A DNA stretch of 58,904 bases from an uncultured Bacilli bacterium (GTDB lineage Bacteria > Bacillota_I > Bacilli_A > RF39 > UBA660). The notes under the pieces were generated by a model. That model did no database searches, had not been told where the DNA came from, and saw nothing but the letters and a program-made list of their open reading frames with translations. The stretch spans positions 76,013 through 134,916 of the forward strand of contig CANQZW010000001.1 in the NCBI GenBank assembly GCA_947628435.1, in the 5' to 3' direction. Positions within the stretch are counted from its first letter, which is position 1. Each line of letters starts with the position of its first letter. The position numbers were made by a program, and so were the translations under genes. Shown in pieces: positions 37,517 to 46,355 of the stretch.

Positions 37517-37831
37517 TTAATCTTCATTTAGTTGTTCAATGTATTTTTTAAGTTTTTTTGCATCTTCTTGGAAAATAATCTTAAGAGTATTATCTATTTC
37601 AACAATACCTCTTGCTCCTAATTTTTGTATTCCTTCTTTATTTACTTTGCTAACATCCTTTACGGTAACTTTAAACCTTGAAACGCTAACTTCCATATTA
37701 GTTATATTTTTAATGCCTCCTAAATATTCTACTAGCTTGTTTGCTTCATATTTAAAGTCTGGTTTATTAGCTTTAATTACAACTAAAGCAATAATTATAA
37801 GAACTGCAACAATAATAACATACTTTAACAT
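37517..37831 (-). CDS. Membrane-anchored PTS EIIB-like domain protein lacking the catalytic Cys
   Basis: N-terminal TM; LVEYLGGIKNITNMEVSVSRFKVTVKDVSKVNKEGIQKLGARGIVEIDNTLKIIFQEDA resembles EIIB(glc); the usual ACxTRLR Cys position reads VSVSRFK. Confidence 0.75.
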   Translation of the reverse strand: MLKYVIIVAVLIIIALVVIKANKPDFKYEANKLVEYLGGIKNITNMEVSVSRFKVTVKDVSKVNKEGIQKLGARGIVEIDNTLKIIFQEDAKKLKKYIEQLNED

Positions 37832-37984
37832 ATCATCACCCTAAAACAAATTATATAACAACATTAATAAAAAAGCAAGATAACAAAATAATTACAGATT
37901 AACAAGACTAGGGCTTTTAAAGTGGTACTAATTACCATTATTTGAATAAGCTAATAGTGAAAAAGATAGAAAGGGTGAAATATT

Positions 37985-38392
37985 ATGTGTGAAAATTCTA
38001 ATCCTAGTTCAAAATGTAACTGTATCGCAGAAATATTAAAAGTTATAAACATTCTTCAATGTGAAGTATGTCCTGGTGATTCTTGTTTAGAAACTTGTAC
38101 AAGAGCTTTCTTCGGACCTGCTTCATCAGTTGATTTTAACACAAGACCTGTAACTTTATATACATGTAATGGTACACAAGTTGCAATACCAGTATCAAAT
38201 ACGCCTGGTGAAACAACTACCTCAGGAACATTCAGAGTTGAAAAAGTTGATGGTTGTTGTGCTACATTAAGAGTATTAACGTATGATGAGGCATCATCAA
38301 CATATACTGCAACTAACTCATTCTTTACAATAAATACAGATTGCTTATGTGCTATAAAATGTCTAGGAGACACTTACGTTGAAGGAGTTTAA
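37985..38392 (+). CDS. CotY/CotZ-like spore coat protein
   Basis: CNCIAEILKVINILQCE, FFGPASSVDFNTRPVTLYTCNGTQVAIPVS, TSGTFRVEKVDGCCATLRVL pattern. Confidence 0.8.
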   Translation: MCENSNPSSKCNCIAEILKVINILQCEVCPGDSCLETCTRAFFGPASSVDFNTRPVTLYTCNGTQVAIPVSNTPGETTTSGTFRVEKVDGCCATLRVLTYDEASSTYTATNSFFTINTDCLCAIKCLGDTYVEGV

Positions 38393-38414
38393 AAAAGGCC
38401 ACTTATGTGGTCTT

Positions 38415-38744
38415 TTATTTTATGTCATAAATTTCATCTATATAAATCTTTTCTCCTTCAAGCGTTAATAAGTAATTATCCTTAACACCAACTACTTTTT
38501 TATTCATACTTTCTCCGTTTTTGTACAAAATAATAATATCAGCTTGATAAACATAATCTGGTCTTGAAAAAATATTGTTTATTTTTTTTAAAAGTGTCAT
38601 TTTATCTACGTTTTTATCTGGTTGTTCTTTTGGTTTTTCATCTAAAGTTACATCATCTTTGCTATGATAATAAAATTCATTTTGAACTTTACTTTTTAAC
38701 TTATCAACCTTATTTTTAAAAATCTCTGGAAATTTATCACTCAT
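38415..38744 (-). CDS. Hypothetical protein (109 aa)
   Basis: Intact ORF; C-terminal IILYKNGESMNKKVVGVKDNYLLTLEGEKIYIDEIYDI. Confidence 0.65.
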   Translation of the reverse strand: MSDKFPEIFKNKVDKLKSKVQNEFYYHSKDDVTLDEKPKEQPDKNVDKMTLLKKINNIFSRPDYVYQADIIILYKNGESMNKKVVGVKDNYLLTLEGEKIYIDEIYDIK

Positions 38745-38768
38745 AATATAATCCTCCTATGTAATTTT

Positions 38769-39926
38769 ATGTTAGTAAAAACAAAACATGATATAAAGGT
38801 GGCGATTAAAATATATAAATATAAAAAAACAAAATACTATTTATTAGTCTTTTTAATGGCTTTTTTCATTATAAGCATAATAACTATATATAGCACCTGC
38901 TCTTTTTCATCTAGTACTATGGTTTTTTCAAGACAAATAATGTGGTATTTAATTGGCCTTTTTTTAATATATCTATTATCAAAATTTAATTGTAAAAAAA
39001 TATTAGATATATCATTATTTTTATATATAATTATAAACATATTACTATTTTTATTACTTATATTTGGAAATGAAATAAATGGTTCTAAATGTTGGTTTAT
39101 GATACCAGGAATTGGTTCTTTTCAACCTAGTGAATTTGCAAAGATAATTTTAATACTAATTAACGTAACAACATTTAAATGGTTTGATAAAAAACATCCA
39201 AAAAGAAGCTTTTTAAATGACTTACAACTTTTTATAATAGTTATATTAATTACGCTAATACCTAGTATATTAACATTTCTAGAGCCAGATACAGGAATGG
39301 TAATAATTTATTTTTTAATATCACTTATTATGCTATATGTATTTGGAATAAGAAAAAGTATATTTTTTATAACGATAATAATCTTATCAATTTTTATATT
39401 TGGATTCTTATATTATTATTTTAACTATGAAAATAGTTTTATAAATACCTTTGGAACATCATTTTTTTACAGAGTAGATAGATTACTTGATTGGTCAAAT
39501 AATAGCGGTATGCAGCTTACTAACGCGATGGCCGCAATAAAAACAGCTGGATGGTTTGGTTTTGGAATAGGTAAAACTCCAATTTATATTCCTGAGGCAC
39601 ATACTGATTTTATTTTTTCAATATACGCAAGTAACTTTGGTTTAATCGGCACAATAATATTATTAATAATAATAGTATTATTTGACTATACCCTATTTAA
39701 ATTAGCTAAAGATACTAATGATAATAATTATCGTTTTATAATAACTGGTTTTTTAGCAATGATAATATATCAGCAAATACAAAACATAGCTATGAATATT
39801 GGACTGCTACCAATAACTGGAATAACTTTACCTTTTATAAGTTACGGGGGCTCTTCTTTAATTAGTTATATGATAGGCATTTCAATTATTTTAAATTATG
39901 ATAGAAAAAAAATTACACAAAAATAA
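38769..39926 (+). CDS. FtsW/RodA/SpoVE-family cell-shape/division protein
   Basis: MIPGIGSFQPSEFAKIILI, LEPDTGM, IPEAHTDFIFSIYASNFGLIG, LPFISYGGSSLISYM. Confidence 0.94.
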   Translation: MLVKTKHDIKVAIKIYKYKKTKYYLLVFLMAFFIISIITIYSTCSFSSSTMVFSRQIMWYLIGLFLIYLLSKFNCKKILDISLFLYIIINILLFLLLIFGNEINGSKCWFMIPGIGSFQPSEFAKIILILINVTTFKWFDKKHPKRSFLNDLQLFIIVILITLIPSILTFLEPDTGMVIIYFLISLIMLYVFGIRKSIFFITIIILSIFIFGFLYYYFNYENSFINTFGTSFFYRVDRLLDWSNNSGMQLTNAMAAIKTAGWFGFGIGKTPIYIPEAHTDFIFSIYASNFGLIGTIILLIIIVLFDYTLFKLAKDTNDNNYRFIITGFLAMIIYQQIQNIAMNIGLLPITGITLPFISYGGSSLISYMIGISIILNYDRKKITQK

Positions 39927-39950
39927 AAACCCTTATAAAATAAGGGTTTG
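39927..39950 (+). terminator. Intrinsic terminator after RodA-like gene
   Basis: aaacccttataaaataagggttt. Confidence 0.7.
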
Positions 39951-39958
39951 TTTTTATT

Positions 39959-40035
39959 TGGTGACGCGTATGGGATTTGAACCCATGAATGCCGCCGTGA
40001 AAGGGCGGTGTGTTAAACCACTTCACCAACGCGCC
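39959..40035 (-). tRNA. tRNA-Glu (TTC)
   Basis: Minus GGCGCGTTGGTGAAGTGGTTTAACACACCGCCCTTTCACGGCGG...GGGTTCAAATCCCATACGCGTCACCA; cloverleaf and encoded CCA. Confidence 0.95.
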
Positions 40036-40049
40036 AGTTTAATATAAAA

Positions 40050-40126
<77 letters not shown>

Positions 40127-40293
40127 ATTTCATAATACTGGTAAAACTGACTATTTAATTCTACTATATAAAAGTTAAAAATGCAATATGTTTTTTAATT
40201 TTTTTGAAAATTTAAATAATTATTTAAAAAAAATATGTCGTAAATATTTATTAAATTTTTATGTTTAAATATCATAAGTTTTAAAGAAAGAAG

Positions 40294-41211
40294 ATGATTA
40301 TAATACTAACTGTTGGAATACCAAGAGGTCTTTTATATTATAGATATGAAACATTATGGAAAGAATTTTTTAATAATTTAAACGTTAAATATATAATTAG
40401 TGATAATAGTAATTTTAAAATACTTAAAGATGGTAAAAATAAATGTATTGATGAGGCATGTCTTTCATTAAAACTATTTATAGGACATGTTATTTCGCTT
40501 AAAGATAAGTGTGATTGTATTTTTATACCAAGGATATATTCATTAGAAAAAACTGAACAAGTTTGTACTAATTTTAATTGTCTTTATGATTTGATACATA
40601 ACTTATTTCCTGATTTAAAAATAATTAACTACAACATCGATGTTAAAAGAAAAAATACGGAAATAAAGGCTTTTATAAATTTAGGAAAGCAACTAGGTTT
40701 TAATAAAAAAGATACTATAAAAGCATATAAAATGGCTAAAGAAAAAGAAAATATTAAACAAACTTATATACAAAATTCTGCGGAACATAAATTATCTTCA
40801 AATAAGAAGAAAATATTATTATTAGGACATCCGTATAATTTAAATGATAATCTTATTGGAAAAACAGTTAGTAATTATTTATCTAAAAATAATATTGAAA
40901 TAATTTATAGTTATGAATTACCTAAAAAATACATAAATGAATACTATAAAAAAATTTCACCAAAGGTACACTGGACGATGAACAAAGAACTTTTATCAGC
41001 ATTTATGTACTATAAAGATAAAGTAGACGGAGTTATTGTATTAACCGCATTTCCATGTGGGCCTGATTCACTTACTAATGAAATGATTCTAAGAAAAAAA
41101 GGAAAAAGCAAAGTATTATTATTAACTTTTGAAGAATTATCAAGTGATGTTGCCGTAATAACAAGATTAGAAAGTTTTATCGACATGATAGAAGGATGTG
41201 TTTATGCATGA
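40294..41211 (+). CDS. COG3580-like acyl-CoA dehydratase activase-related protein (DUF2229-type)
   Basis: Conserved TVGIPRGLLYYRYETLWKEFFNNL, CIDEACLSLKLFIGHV, VLTAFPCGPDSLTNEMI; gene context with COG3581/COG1924-type genes. Confidence 0.82.
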   Translation: MIIILTVGIPRGLLYYRYETLWKEFFNNLNVKYIISDNSNFKILKDGKNKCIDEACLSLKLFIGHVISLKDKCDCIFIPRIYSLEKTEQVCTNFNCLYDLIHNLFPDLKIINYNIDVKRKNTEIKAFINLGKQLGFNKKDTIKAYKMAKEKENIKQTYIQNSAEHKLSSNKKKILLLGHPYNLNDNLIGKTVSNYLSKNNIEIIYSYELPKKYINEYYKKISPKVHWTMNKELLSAFMYYKDKVDGVIVLTAFPCGPDSLTNEMILRKKGKSKVLLLTFEELSSDVAVITRLESFIDMIEGCVYA

Positions 41212-42278
41212 AAAAAATAATAAGCTTTCCACATATTGGACAATACTATCACCCTATTAAAAAATTTGTTAAGCGTACAACTAACATAAAGACCATTGAG
41301 TCCCCTTTTATAACAAAAAAAACAATTGAACTAGGTAGTAAGTATAGCCCTGATTCAGCGTGTGTACCTTTTAAATATAATTTAGGTAATTATATAGAAA
41401 CATTAGAAAATGGTGCCAACATTTTATTACAAGCTGGTGGTGGATGTAGATATAGATATTACGCAGAAGTGCAAGAAACTATTTTAAAGGACTTAGGATA
41501 TGACTTTAAATTTATTCAAATAATTGGAAAAGACCACTTACGAATTAATGAGATTTTTAATATTTTTAAAGAGTTGAATCCTAAATTATCTAAAATATAT
41601 TTTATTCATGAATTATTAAGTACTTTACTTTATATAAAGTACTTAGATGATATAGATGAATTAATAAGACACAGAATTGGTTTTGAAGTATATAAAAACT
41701 CATTTATTAAATTAAAAAATGATTTTTTAAATGAACTAGATAACACTGGTGGAATTTTTAAATTAACTTATTTATATATGAAGTATGAACATAAATTAAA
41801 GAAAATAAAAATTAAAAAACCTAAAAATACATTAAAAGTTGGAATAATTGGAGAATTATACACTGCTATGGAACCTTTTTGTACTTATGAACTTGAAAAA
41901 ATGCTTGCTCAGTATAATATAGAAATTAAACGTTTTACAAATCTTACATATTTACTTTGGAAAAAAGCTCTTTTACGGCCTTATATAAAAAGAAAAACTA
42001 AAAAATATTGTAAATATACTTTAGGGGCTGATGGACTTGATAACGTATATAGGGTTCTTTGGCTTAAGAAACATAACTATGATGGCATAATACACACAAA
42101 ACCTACTGGTTGTACACCGGAAATAGGTGCTATACCTATAATCATGAGAGCTGCTTCTGATAATAAAATGCCTATTATATTTTTATCTTTTGATGAACAA
42201 ACAAGTAGCGAGGGAATGAAAACTAGAATTGAGGCGTTTTACGATCTTTTAAACACTAGAAAGGAAAAAATAAAATGA
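41208..42278 (+). CDS. COG3581-like activase-related protein
   Basis: FPHIGQYYHPIKKFV, SPDSACVPFKYNLGNYIETLENGANILLQAGGGCRYRYYAEVQ, KPTGCTPEIGAIPIIMRA, SFDEQTSSEGMKTRIEAFYDLL. Confidence 0.82.
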   Translation: MKKIISFPHIGQYYHPIKKFVKRTTNIKTIESPFITKKTIELGSKYSPDSACVPFKYNLGNYIETLENGANILLQAGGGCRYRYYAEVQETILKDLGYDFKFIQIIGKDHLRINEIFNIFKELNPKLSKIYFIHELLSTLLYIKYLDDIDELIRHRIGFEVYKNSFIKLKNDFLNELDNTGGIFKLTYLYMKYEHKLKKIKIKKPKNTLKVGIIGELYTAMEPFCTYELEKMLAQYNIEIKRFTNLTYLLWKKALLRPYIKRKTKKYCKYTLGADGLDNVYRVLWLKKHNYDGIIHTKPTGCTPEIGAIPIIMRAASDNKMPIIFLSFDEQTSSEGMKTRIEAFYDLLNTRKEKIK

Positions 42279-43222
42279 ATGGATATTTAGGAGTTGATAT
42301 TGGTTCTATATCTACTAAGGCAGTCGTAATTGATGATAATAAAAAAATAATTGCCAGTTCTTACATTTGGACAGAAGGAAATCCAATAAAAGCTGTTAAA
42401 AAAGTTTTAAATAATATAAAAGAACAACTTGAGGATAAAAACATTTGTATAATTGGTGTTGGAACTACTGGATCAGCTAGAAAGTTAATAGGAACAATGA
42501 TTGGTGCAAATAGCATTAAAAATGAAATAACAGCACATGCAATAGGAACATTATCATTACACAAAAACGTTAGAACAATAATAGAAATAGGAGGACAAGA
42601 TTCAAAAATAATATTATTAGAAGATGGAATTGTAACTGATTATGCAATGAATACGCTATGCGCAGCAGGAACAGGTAGTTTCTTATCTAGTCAGTCAAAA
42701 AGATTAGGAGTTAACGTAGAAGACTTCGGAACTATTGCATTAGAAAGTAAGCACCCTACTAATGTAGCGGCAAGATGTACGGTATTTGCTGAAAGTGATT
42801 TAGTCCATAAAATACAAATGGGTTATAAAAAAGAAGACATAATAGCAGGATTATGTTATAGCGTCGCATCTAATTATTTAAATAACGTTGCAAAAGGAAA
42901 AAAAATTAAAAGTCCTATAATATTTCAGGGCGGTGTAAGTAAAAATATTGGTGTTAAAAAAGCATTTGAGCAAATATTAAAAGAAAAGATAATAACAGAT
43001 GAAAACGGACATTTAATGGGAGCTTTAGGAAGTGCAATACTTTCAATGAACAACAAACTTAAAGAACCATTCAGTTTTAAAATATCGGATAGTAATTTTG
43101 AAACAAATGCACAAGAATGTAATAAATGTCCCAATCACTGCGAGATAATTATTGTAAAAAAAGATGGTAAAAAACTTGATGCTTGGGGCAATAGATGTGA
43201 CAATGGAAAAATAGCAACATAA
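42275..43222 (+). CDS. BadF/BadG/BcrA/BcrD-type ATPase (acyl-CoA dehydratase activase, COG1924)
   Basis: YLGVDIGSISTKAVVID, IEIGGQDSKIILL, MNTLCAAGTGSFLSSQSKRL, ARCTVFAESDLVHKIQMGY, IIFQGGVSKNIGV. Confidence 0.93.
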   Translation: MNGYLGVDIGSISTKAVVIDDNKKIIASSYIWTEGNPIKAVKKVLNNIKEQLEDKNICIIGVGTTGSARKLIGTMIGANSIKNEITAHAIGTLSLHKNVRTIIEIGGQDSKIILLEDGIVTDYAMNTLCAAGTGSFLSSQSKRLGVNVEDFGTIALESKHPTNVAARCTVFAESDLVHKIQMGYKKEDIIAGLCYSVASNYLNNVAKGKKIKSPIIFQGGVSKNIGVKKAFEQILKEKIITDENGHLMGALGSAILSMNNKLKEPFSFKISDSNFETNAQECNKCPNHCEIIIVKKDGKKLDAWGNRCDNGKIAT

Positions 43223-43283
43223 ATTTTATTATTAACTACTTACTCTTTTATAGAAAGTATTCTTAACTTATTTATAGTAATAT

Positions 43284-43313
43284 AAAAACGACTTTTTGGT
43301 AAGTCGTTTTTTT
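43284..43313 (+). terminator. Intrinsic terminator
   Basis: aaaaacgactttttggtaagtcgttttttt. Confidence 0.75.
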
Positions 43314-43355
43314 TATACATACTCGAATCATAAAAGTTCGAGTTTCCTATCTATC

Positions 43356-43432
43356 TGGTGGAGCTTAGGGGATTCGAACCCCTGACCTCCTCGGTGCAAG
43401 CGAGGCGCTCTAGCCAGCTGAGCTAAAGCCCC
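43356..43432 (-). tRNA. tRNA-Ala (TGC)
   Basis: Minus GGGGCTTTAGCTCAGCTGGCTAGAGCGCCTCGCTTGCACCGAGGAGG...GCTCCACCA. Confidence 0.95.
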
Positions 43433-43523
43433 AAAAATACGCATTAATTAAATGCATATTAATAATAACAAAAACAATTATAAAAATCAATACCTAAATT
43501 TAATTTTTTTATTATTATATTAT

Positions 43524-43832
43524 TTATAATTGAGATAATTGATTTTGCATTTCAATTATTTTTTCATTAATTTTATCTTCATTTGCTATTTCTAAATAAT
43601 TCCAACCTTTTTCAAATAATAAGTTATATATTTCTCTTTGAAGATCACTTATATCATTAAACATATCATGATAATCTTCATAAAGATTACTATTACTTGC
43701 ATCTTCTAATGCTGTTAAATAAGTTGTTAATAATTCTTTTTCTATTTTTAATATTGTTATAAGATAATCCTTTTCATTCATTTGTTTTGAGTTTTTTATC
43801 TTTGTTATGGGGTTACATATTTTATCACTCAT
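43524..43832 (-). CDS. CotF-like / ferritin-like spore coat family protein
   Basis: MNEKDYLITILKIEKELLTTYLTALEDASNSNLYEDYHDMFNDISDLQREIYNLLFEKGWNYLE pattern. Confidence 0.65.
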   Translation of the reverse strand: MSDKICNPITKIKNSKQMNEKDYLITILKIEKELLTTYLTALEDASNSNLYEDYHDMFNDISDLQREIYNLLFEKGWNYLEIANEDKINEKIIEMQNQLSQL

Positions 43833-43843
43833 TATTATTCTCC

Positions 43844-44050
43844 TTATTCTAAAATATTTATTATTGCTTTACAATGTTCTTTATGAATTTCAGAGGTTTT
43901 AATTAATAATTCTTTAACTTTTAAATCATTAACCTTTTTTATAAATGAATTAGCTAATTTGCAAGCATTAAAATTAGAATCATATATATTACCTAGATGA
44001 TTTAAATCTATATTTGATATTATATTAGGAATAGATTGATAATTTTTCAT
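43844..44050 (-). CDS. Small helical protein, possible partner/half of CotF-like protein
   Basis: 68-aa ORF with strong RBS (AAAGGAGGAAAA); adjacent to CotF-like gene. Confidence 0.55.
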   Translation of the reverse strand: MKNYQSIPNIISNIDLNHLGNIYDSNFNACKLANSFIKKVNDLKVKELLIKTSEIHKEHCKAIINILE

Positions 44051-44120
44051 TTTTCCTCCTTTATTTTTATTATGTTAATATATTTAATTTTATAAACAAT
44101 AAAAGGGTAAATTTACCCTT

Positions 44121-44471
44121 TTATTGCAAACAATTAACCGCACTTTCAATTAAGATTTCAAGTTCTGTATCACTAATGTTTAATTTTTTTTCTTCCATCC
44201 ATTCTAATGATTTTTCTAATGCTTTATTCTTTTTTTCATCACAAGATAATCCTTTACATGTTTGTTCTACATACTCAACTGTTTTTTCAACAATTTCCTT
44301 CTTTGTCCTATCCTGAATGAATTCTTGATAAATATTTTTTATTTGTAAACCAACATAACCTAAAATGGCAGTAAGTATTGTTCCAAAAATATGGATAAGA
44401 TTATCAGAAATTGCATTCAAAATATCACTCAAACCAAATTCCCCCAAATTTAAATAAAGATGCATCTTCAA
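44121..44471 (-). CDS. Phage holin of the LLH-like type
   Basis: Single N-terminal TM (ILNAISDNLIHIFGTILTAILGYVGLQI) then charged helix VEKTVEYVEQTCKGLSCDEKKNKALEKSLEWMEEKKLNISDTELEILIESAV typical of holin_LLH. Confidence 0.75.
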   Translation of the reverse strand: MKMHLYLNLGEFGLSDILNAISDNLIHIFGTILTAILGYVGLQIKNIYQEFIQDRTKKEIVEKTVEYVEQTCKGLSCDEKKNKALEKSLEWMEEKKLNISDTELEILIESAVNCLQ

Positions 44472-44538
44472 TAATATATTATTCTAATAAAAAAAAGCAG
44501 ACATTACGTATGCCCTTTTATATAAATGATTTTTAAAA

Positions 44539-44615
44539 TGGTCGGAAAGACAGGATTTGAACCTGCAACCTCTACGTCCCGAACGTAGTGCTCTACCAAA
44601 TTAAGCTACTTTCCG
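44539..44615 (-). tRNA. tRNA-Pro (CGG)
   Basis: Minus CGGAAAGTAGCTTAATTTGGTAGAGCACTACGTTCGGGACGTAGAGG...TCTTTCCGACCA. Confidence 0.93.
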
Positions 44616-44619
44616 ATTA

Positions 44620-44696
44620 TGGTGCTCACGAAAAGATTTGAACTTTTGACCTTTACCTTCGGAGAGTAATGCTCTATCCAACTGAGCTACGTGAGC
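44620..44696 (-). tRNA. tRNA-Arg (CCG)
   Basis: Minus GCTCACGTAGCTCAGTTGGATAGAGCATTACTCTCCGAAGGTAAAGG...CGTGAGCACCA. Confidence 0.92.
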
Positions 44697-44705
44697 AAAA
44701 AAGCT

Positions 44706-45464
44706 TTATTTAAGCTTAATATCTATTCCTATTGGGCAGTGATCACTACCAAAAACATCACTATATATGATAGGATTAAACACCTTATTTATAATTGATT
44801 TTGATACTATAAAGTAATCAATCCGCCATCCAATGTTTTTTAATCTAGAGTTTCCTATATAACTCCACCAAGAATAAGCATCTTTCTTATTTGGATTAAA
44901 ATATCTATACGTATCAATAAAACCACTTTCTAAAAGTTTAGTAAACTTATCTCTTTCTTCGTAAGTAAAACCAGCATTACCTATGTTAGCCTTAGCATTT
45001 TTTATATCATTTTCGGTATGAGCAACGTTAAAATCACCACACACTACTACAGGTTTTTTCTTTTCTAAGTTTTTTATGTATTTTCTAAAATCATCTTCCC
45101 ATTTCATTCTATAATTTAGTCTTGATAAATCTCTTTTTACATTTGGTACGTATTGATTAACTAAATAATAATCTTCAAACTCCAAAGTTATTACCCTACC
45201 TTCTTTATCATGCATGTCAATTCCAATACCATAAGAAACACTTATTGGCTTATATAACGTGTAAATTAAAGTACCAGAGTAACCCTTTTTTAATGCTGGA
45301 TTTATATAACAATAATAATCTTTTGGTTTAAAATCTATTTGATCTTCTTGTGCTTTTACTTCTTGAAGACAGTAAACATCAGCATCACAGGTATAAAAAA
45401 AGTCTTCAAAACCCTTTTTTAAACATGCTCTAAAACCTGCTACATTCCAAGATACTAACTTCAT
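44706..45464 (-). CDS. xth: Exodeoxyribonuclease III
   Basis: MKLVSWNVAGFRACLKKGFEDFF, CLQEVKAQ, VCGDFNVAHTENDI, WRIDYFIVS, GSDHCPIGIDI. Confidence 0.97.
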   Translation of the reverse strand: MKLVSWNVAGFRACLKKGFEDFFYTCDADVYCLQEVKAQEDQIDFKPKDYYCYINPALKKGYSGTLIYTLYKPISVSYGIGIDMHDKEGRVITLEFEDYYLVNQYVPNVKRDLSRLNYRMKWEDDFRKYIKNLEKKKPVVVCGDFNVAHTENDIKNAKANIGNAGFTYEERDKFTKLLESGFIDTYRYFNPNKKDAYSWWSYIGNSRLKNIGWRIDYFIVSKSIINKVFNPIIYSDVFGSDHCPIGIDIKLK

Positions 45465-45970
45465 TTTGCCCTCCTTCTTTTGCTTTCATAACAAAGACTT
45501 TCTTTATAAAAAACCATTTTACCAGTAAAACCCCTAGATTCATACTCTTCTTCATCAAATAGAAAATCACAAGCTTGTGCTGCTAATATACTATTTTTAT
45601 TACTAGGATCAATATCTAGTTTAACAACTCTTATGTTATGATTAACAAATAAATAATCGCATACCTCATTAATTATTTTCTTTGCCTTACCCATACCACG
45701 AAATTCTTTAAGAACAGATAATTCTAAAAACACCTCATCATTAAACATATTAGAAATAAATACGTATCCTATTGGTATGTTATTTTCTAAAACAACATAA
45801 GCACTTTGAAAACTAAAATCCTTGCAATTACTAAAATTACTTAACCTATCACTAACGTTATGAATAAAATTAGACTTTGATTCATTTTCAAAAGATCTTT
45901 TTAAAGAACTATGTTTATTTTCATCATATCTACATAAATTTAAAGTTTCTAATTTTATCACTAAAATCAC
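45461..45970 (-). CDS. GNAT family N-acetyltransferase
   Basis: IPIGYVFISN...VFLELSVLKEFRGMGKAKKIINEVCDYLFVNHNIRVVKLDIDPSNKNSILAAQACDF. Confidence 0.85.
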   Translation of the reverse strand: MILVIKLETLNLCRYDENKHSSLKRSFENESKSNFIHNVSDRLSNFSNCKDFSFQSAYVVLENNIPIGYVFISNMFNDEVFLELSVLKEFRGMGKAKKIINEVCDYLFVNHNIRVVKLDIDPSNKNSILAAQACDFLFDEEEYESRGFTGKMVFYKESLCYESKRRRAK

Positions 45971-46030
45971 CCATATTCATTATATCATATAAAATAAAAA
46001 ACTATTCAAAGATGAATAGTTATTTTCAAA

Positions 46031-46107
46031 TGGTCGGAAAGACAGGATTTGAACCTGCAACCTCACGGTCCCAAACCGCGTGCACTACCAAATTGTGCTA
46101 CTTTCCG
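46031..46107 (-). tRNA. tRNA-Pro (TGG)
   Basis: Minus CGGAAAGTAGCACAATTTGGTAGTGCACGCGGTTTGGGACCGTGAGG...TCTTTCCGACCA. Confidence 0.94.
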
Positions 46108-46168
46108 AAATGCAGTATGATTATATCATAATGATTTTAAAAAATCAATACCACGTACTTTTATAAAG

Positions 46169-46245
46169 TGGCGCACTCGAAGGGATTCGAACCCCTGACC
46201 CCTTGGTTCGTAGCCAAGTGCTCTATCCAGCTGAGCTACGAGTGC
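46169..46245 (-). tRNA. tRNA-Arg (ACG)
   Basis: Minus GCACTCGTAGCTCAGCTGGATAGAGCACTTGGCTACGAACCAAGGGG...CGAGTGCGCCA. Confidence 0.95.
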
Positions 46246-46355
46246 ATTTTTTTATACAAGGAGTAATCAATTCCTGTAACGCCACTAATTATATCATTTA
46301 TTATTTTTTTTTTCAATAGTATTTTATGATTTTATTTATGCTATTGATACTATAA

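Noticed and set aside
45877-46131. 84-aa plus-strand ORF ending MVGKTGFEPATSRSQTACTTKLCYFPKCS
   Set aside because: Classic false ORF: the GFEPATSRSQ... string is the reverse strand of the tRNA-Pro gene at 46031-46107
44121-46260. tRNA-associated prophage or integrative element
   Set aside because: Only one holin-like gene; no integrase, terminase, portal, capsid, tail or lysin genes and no obvious att repeat
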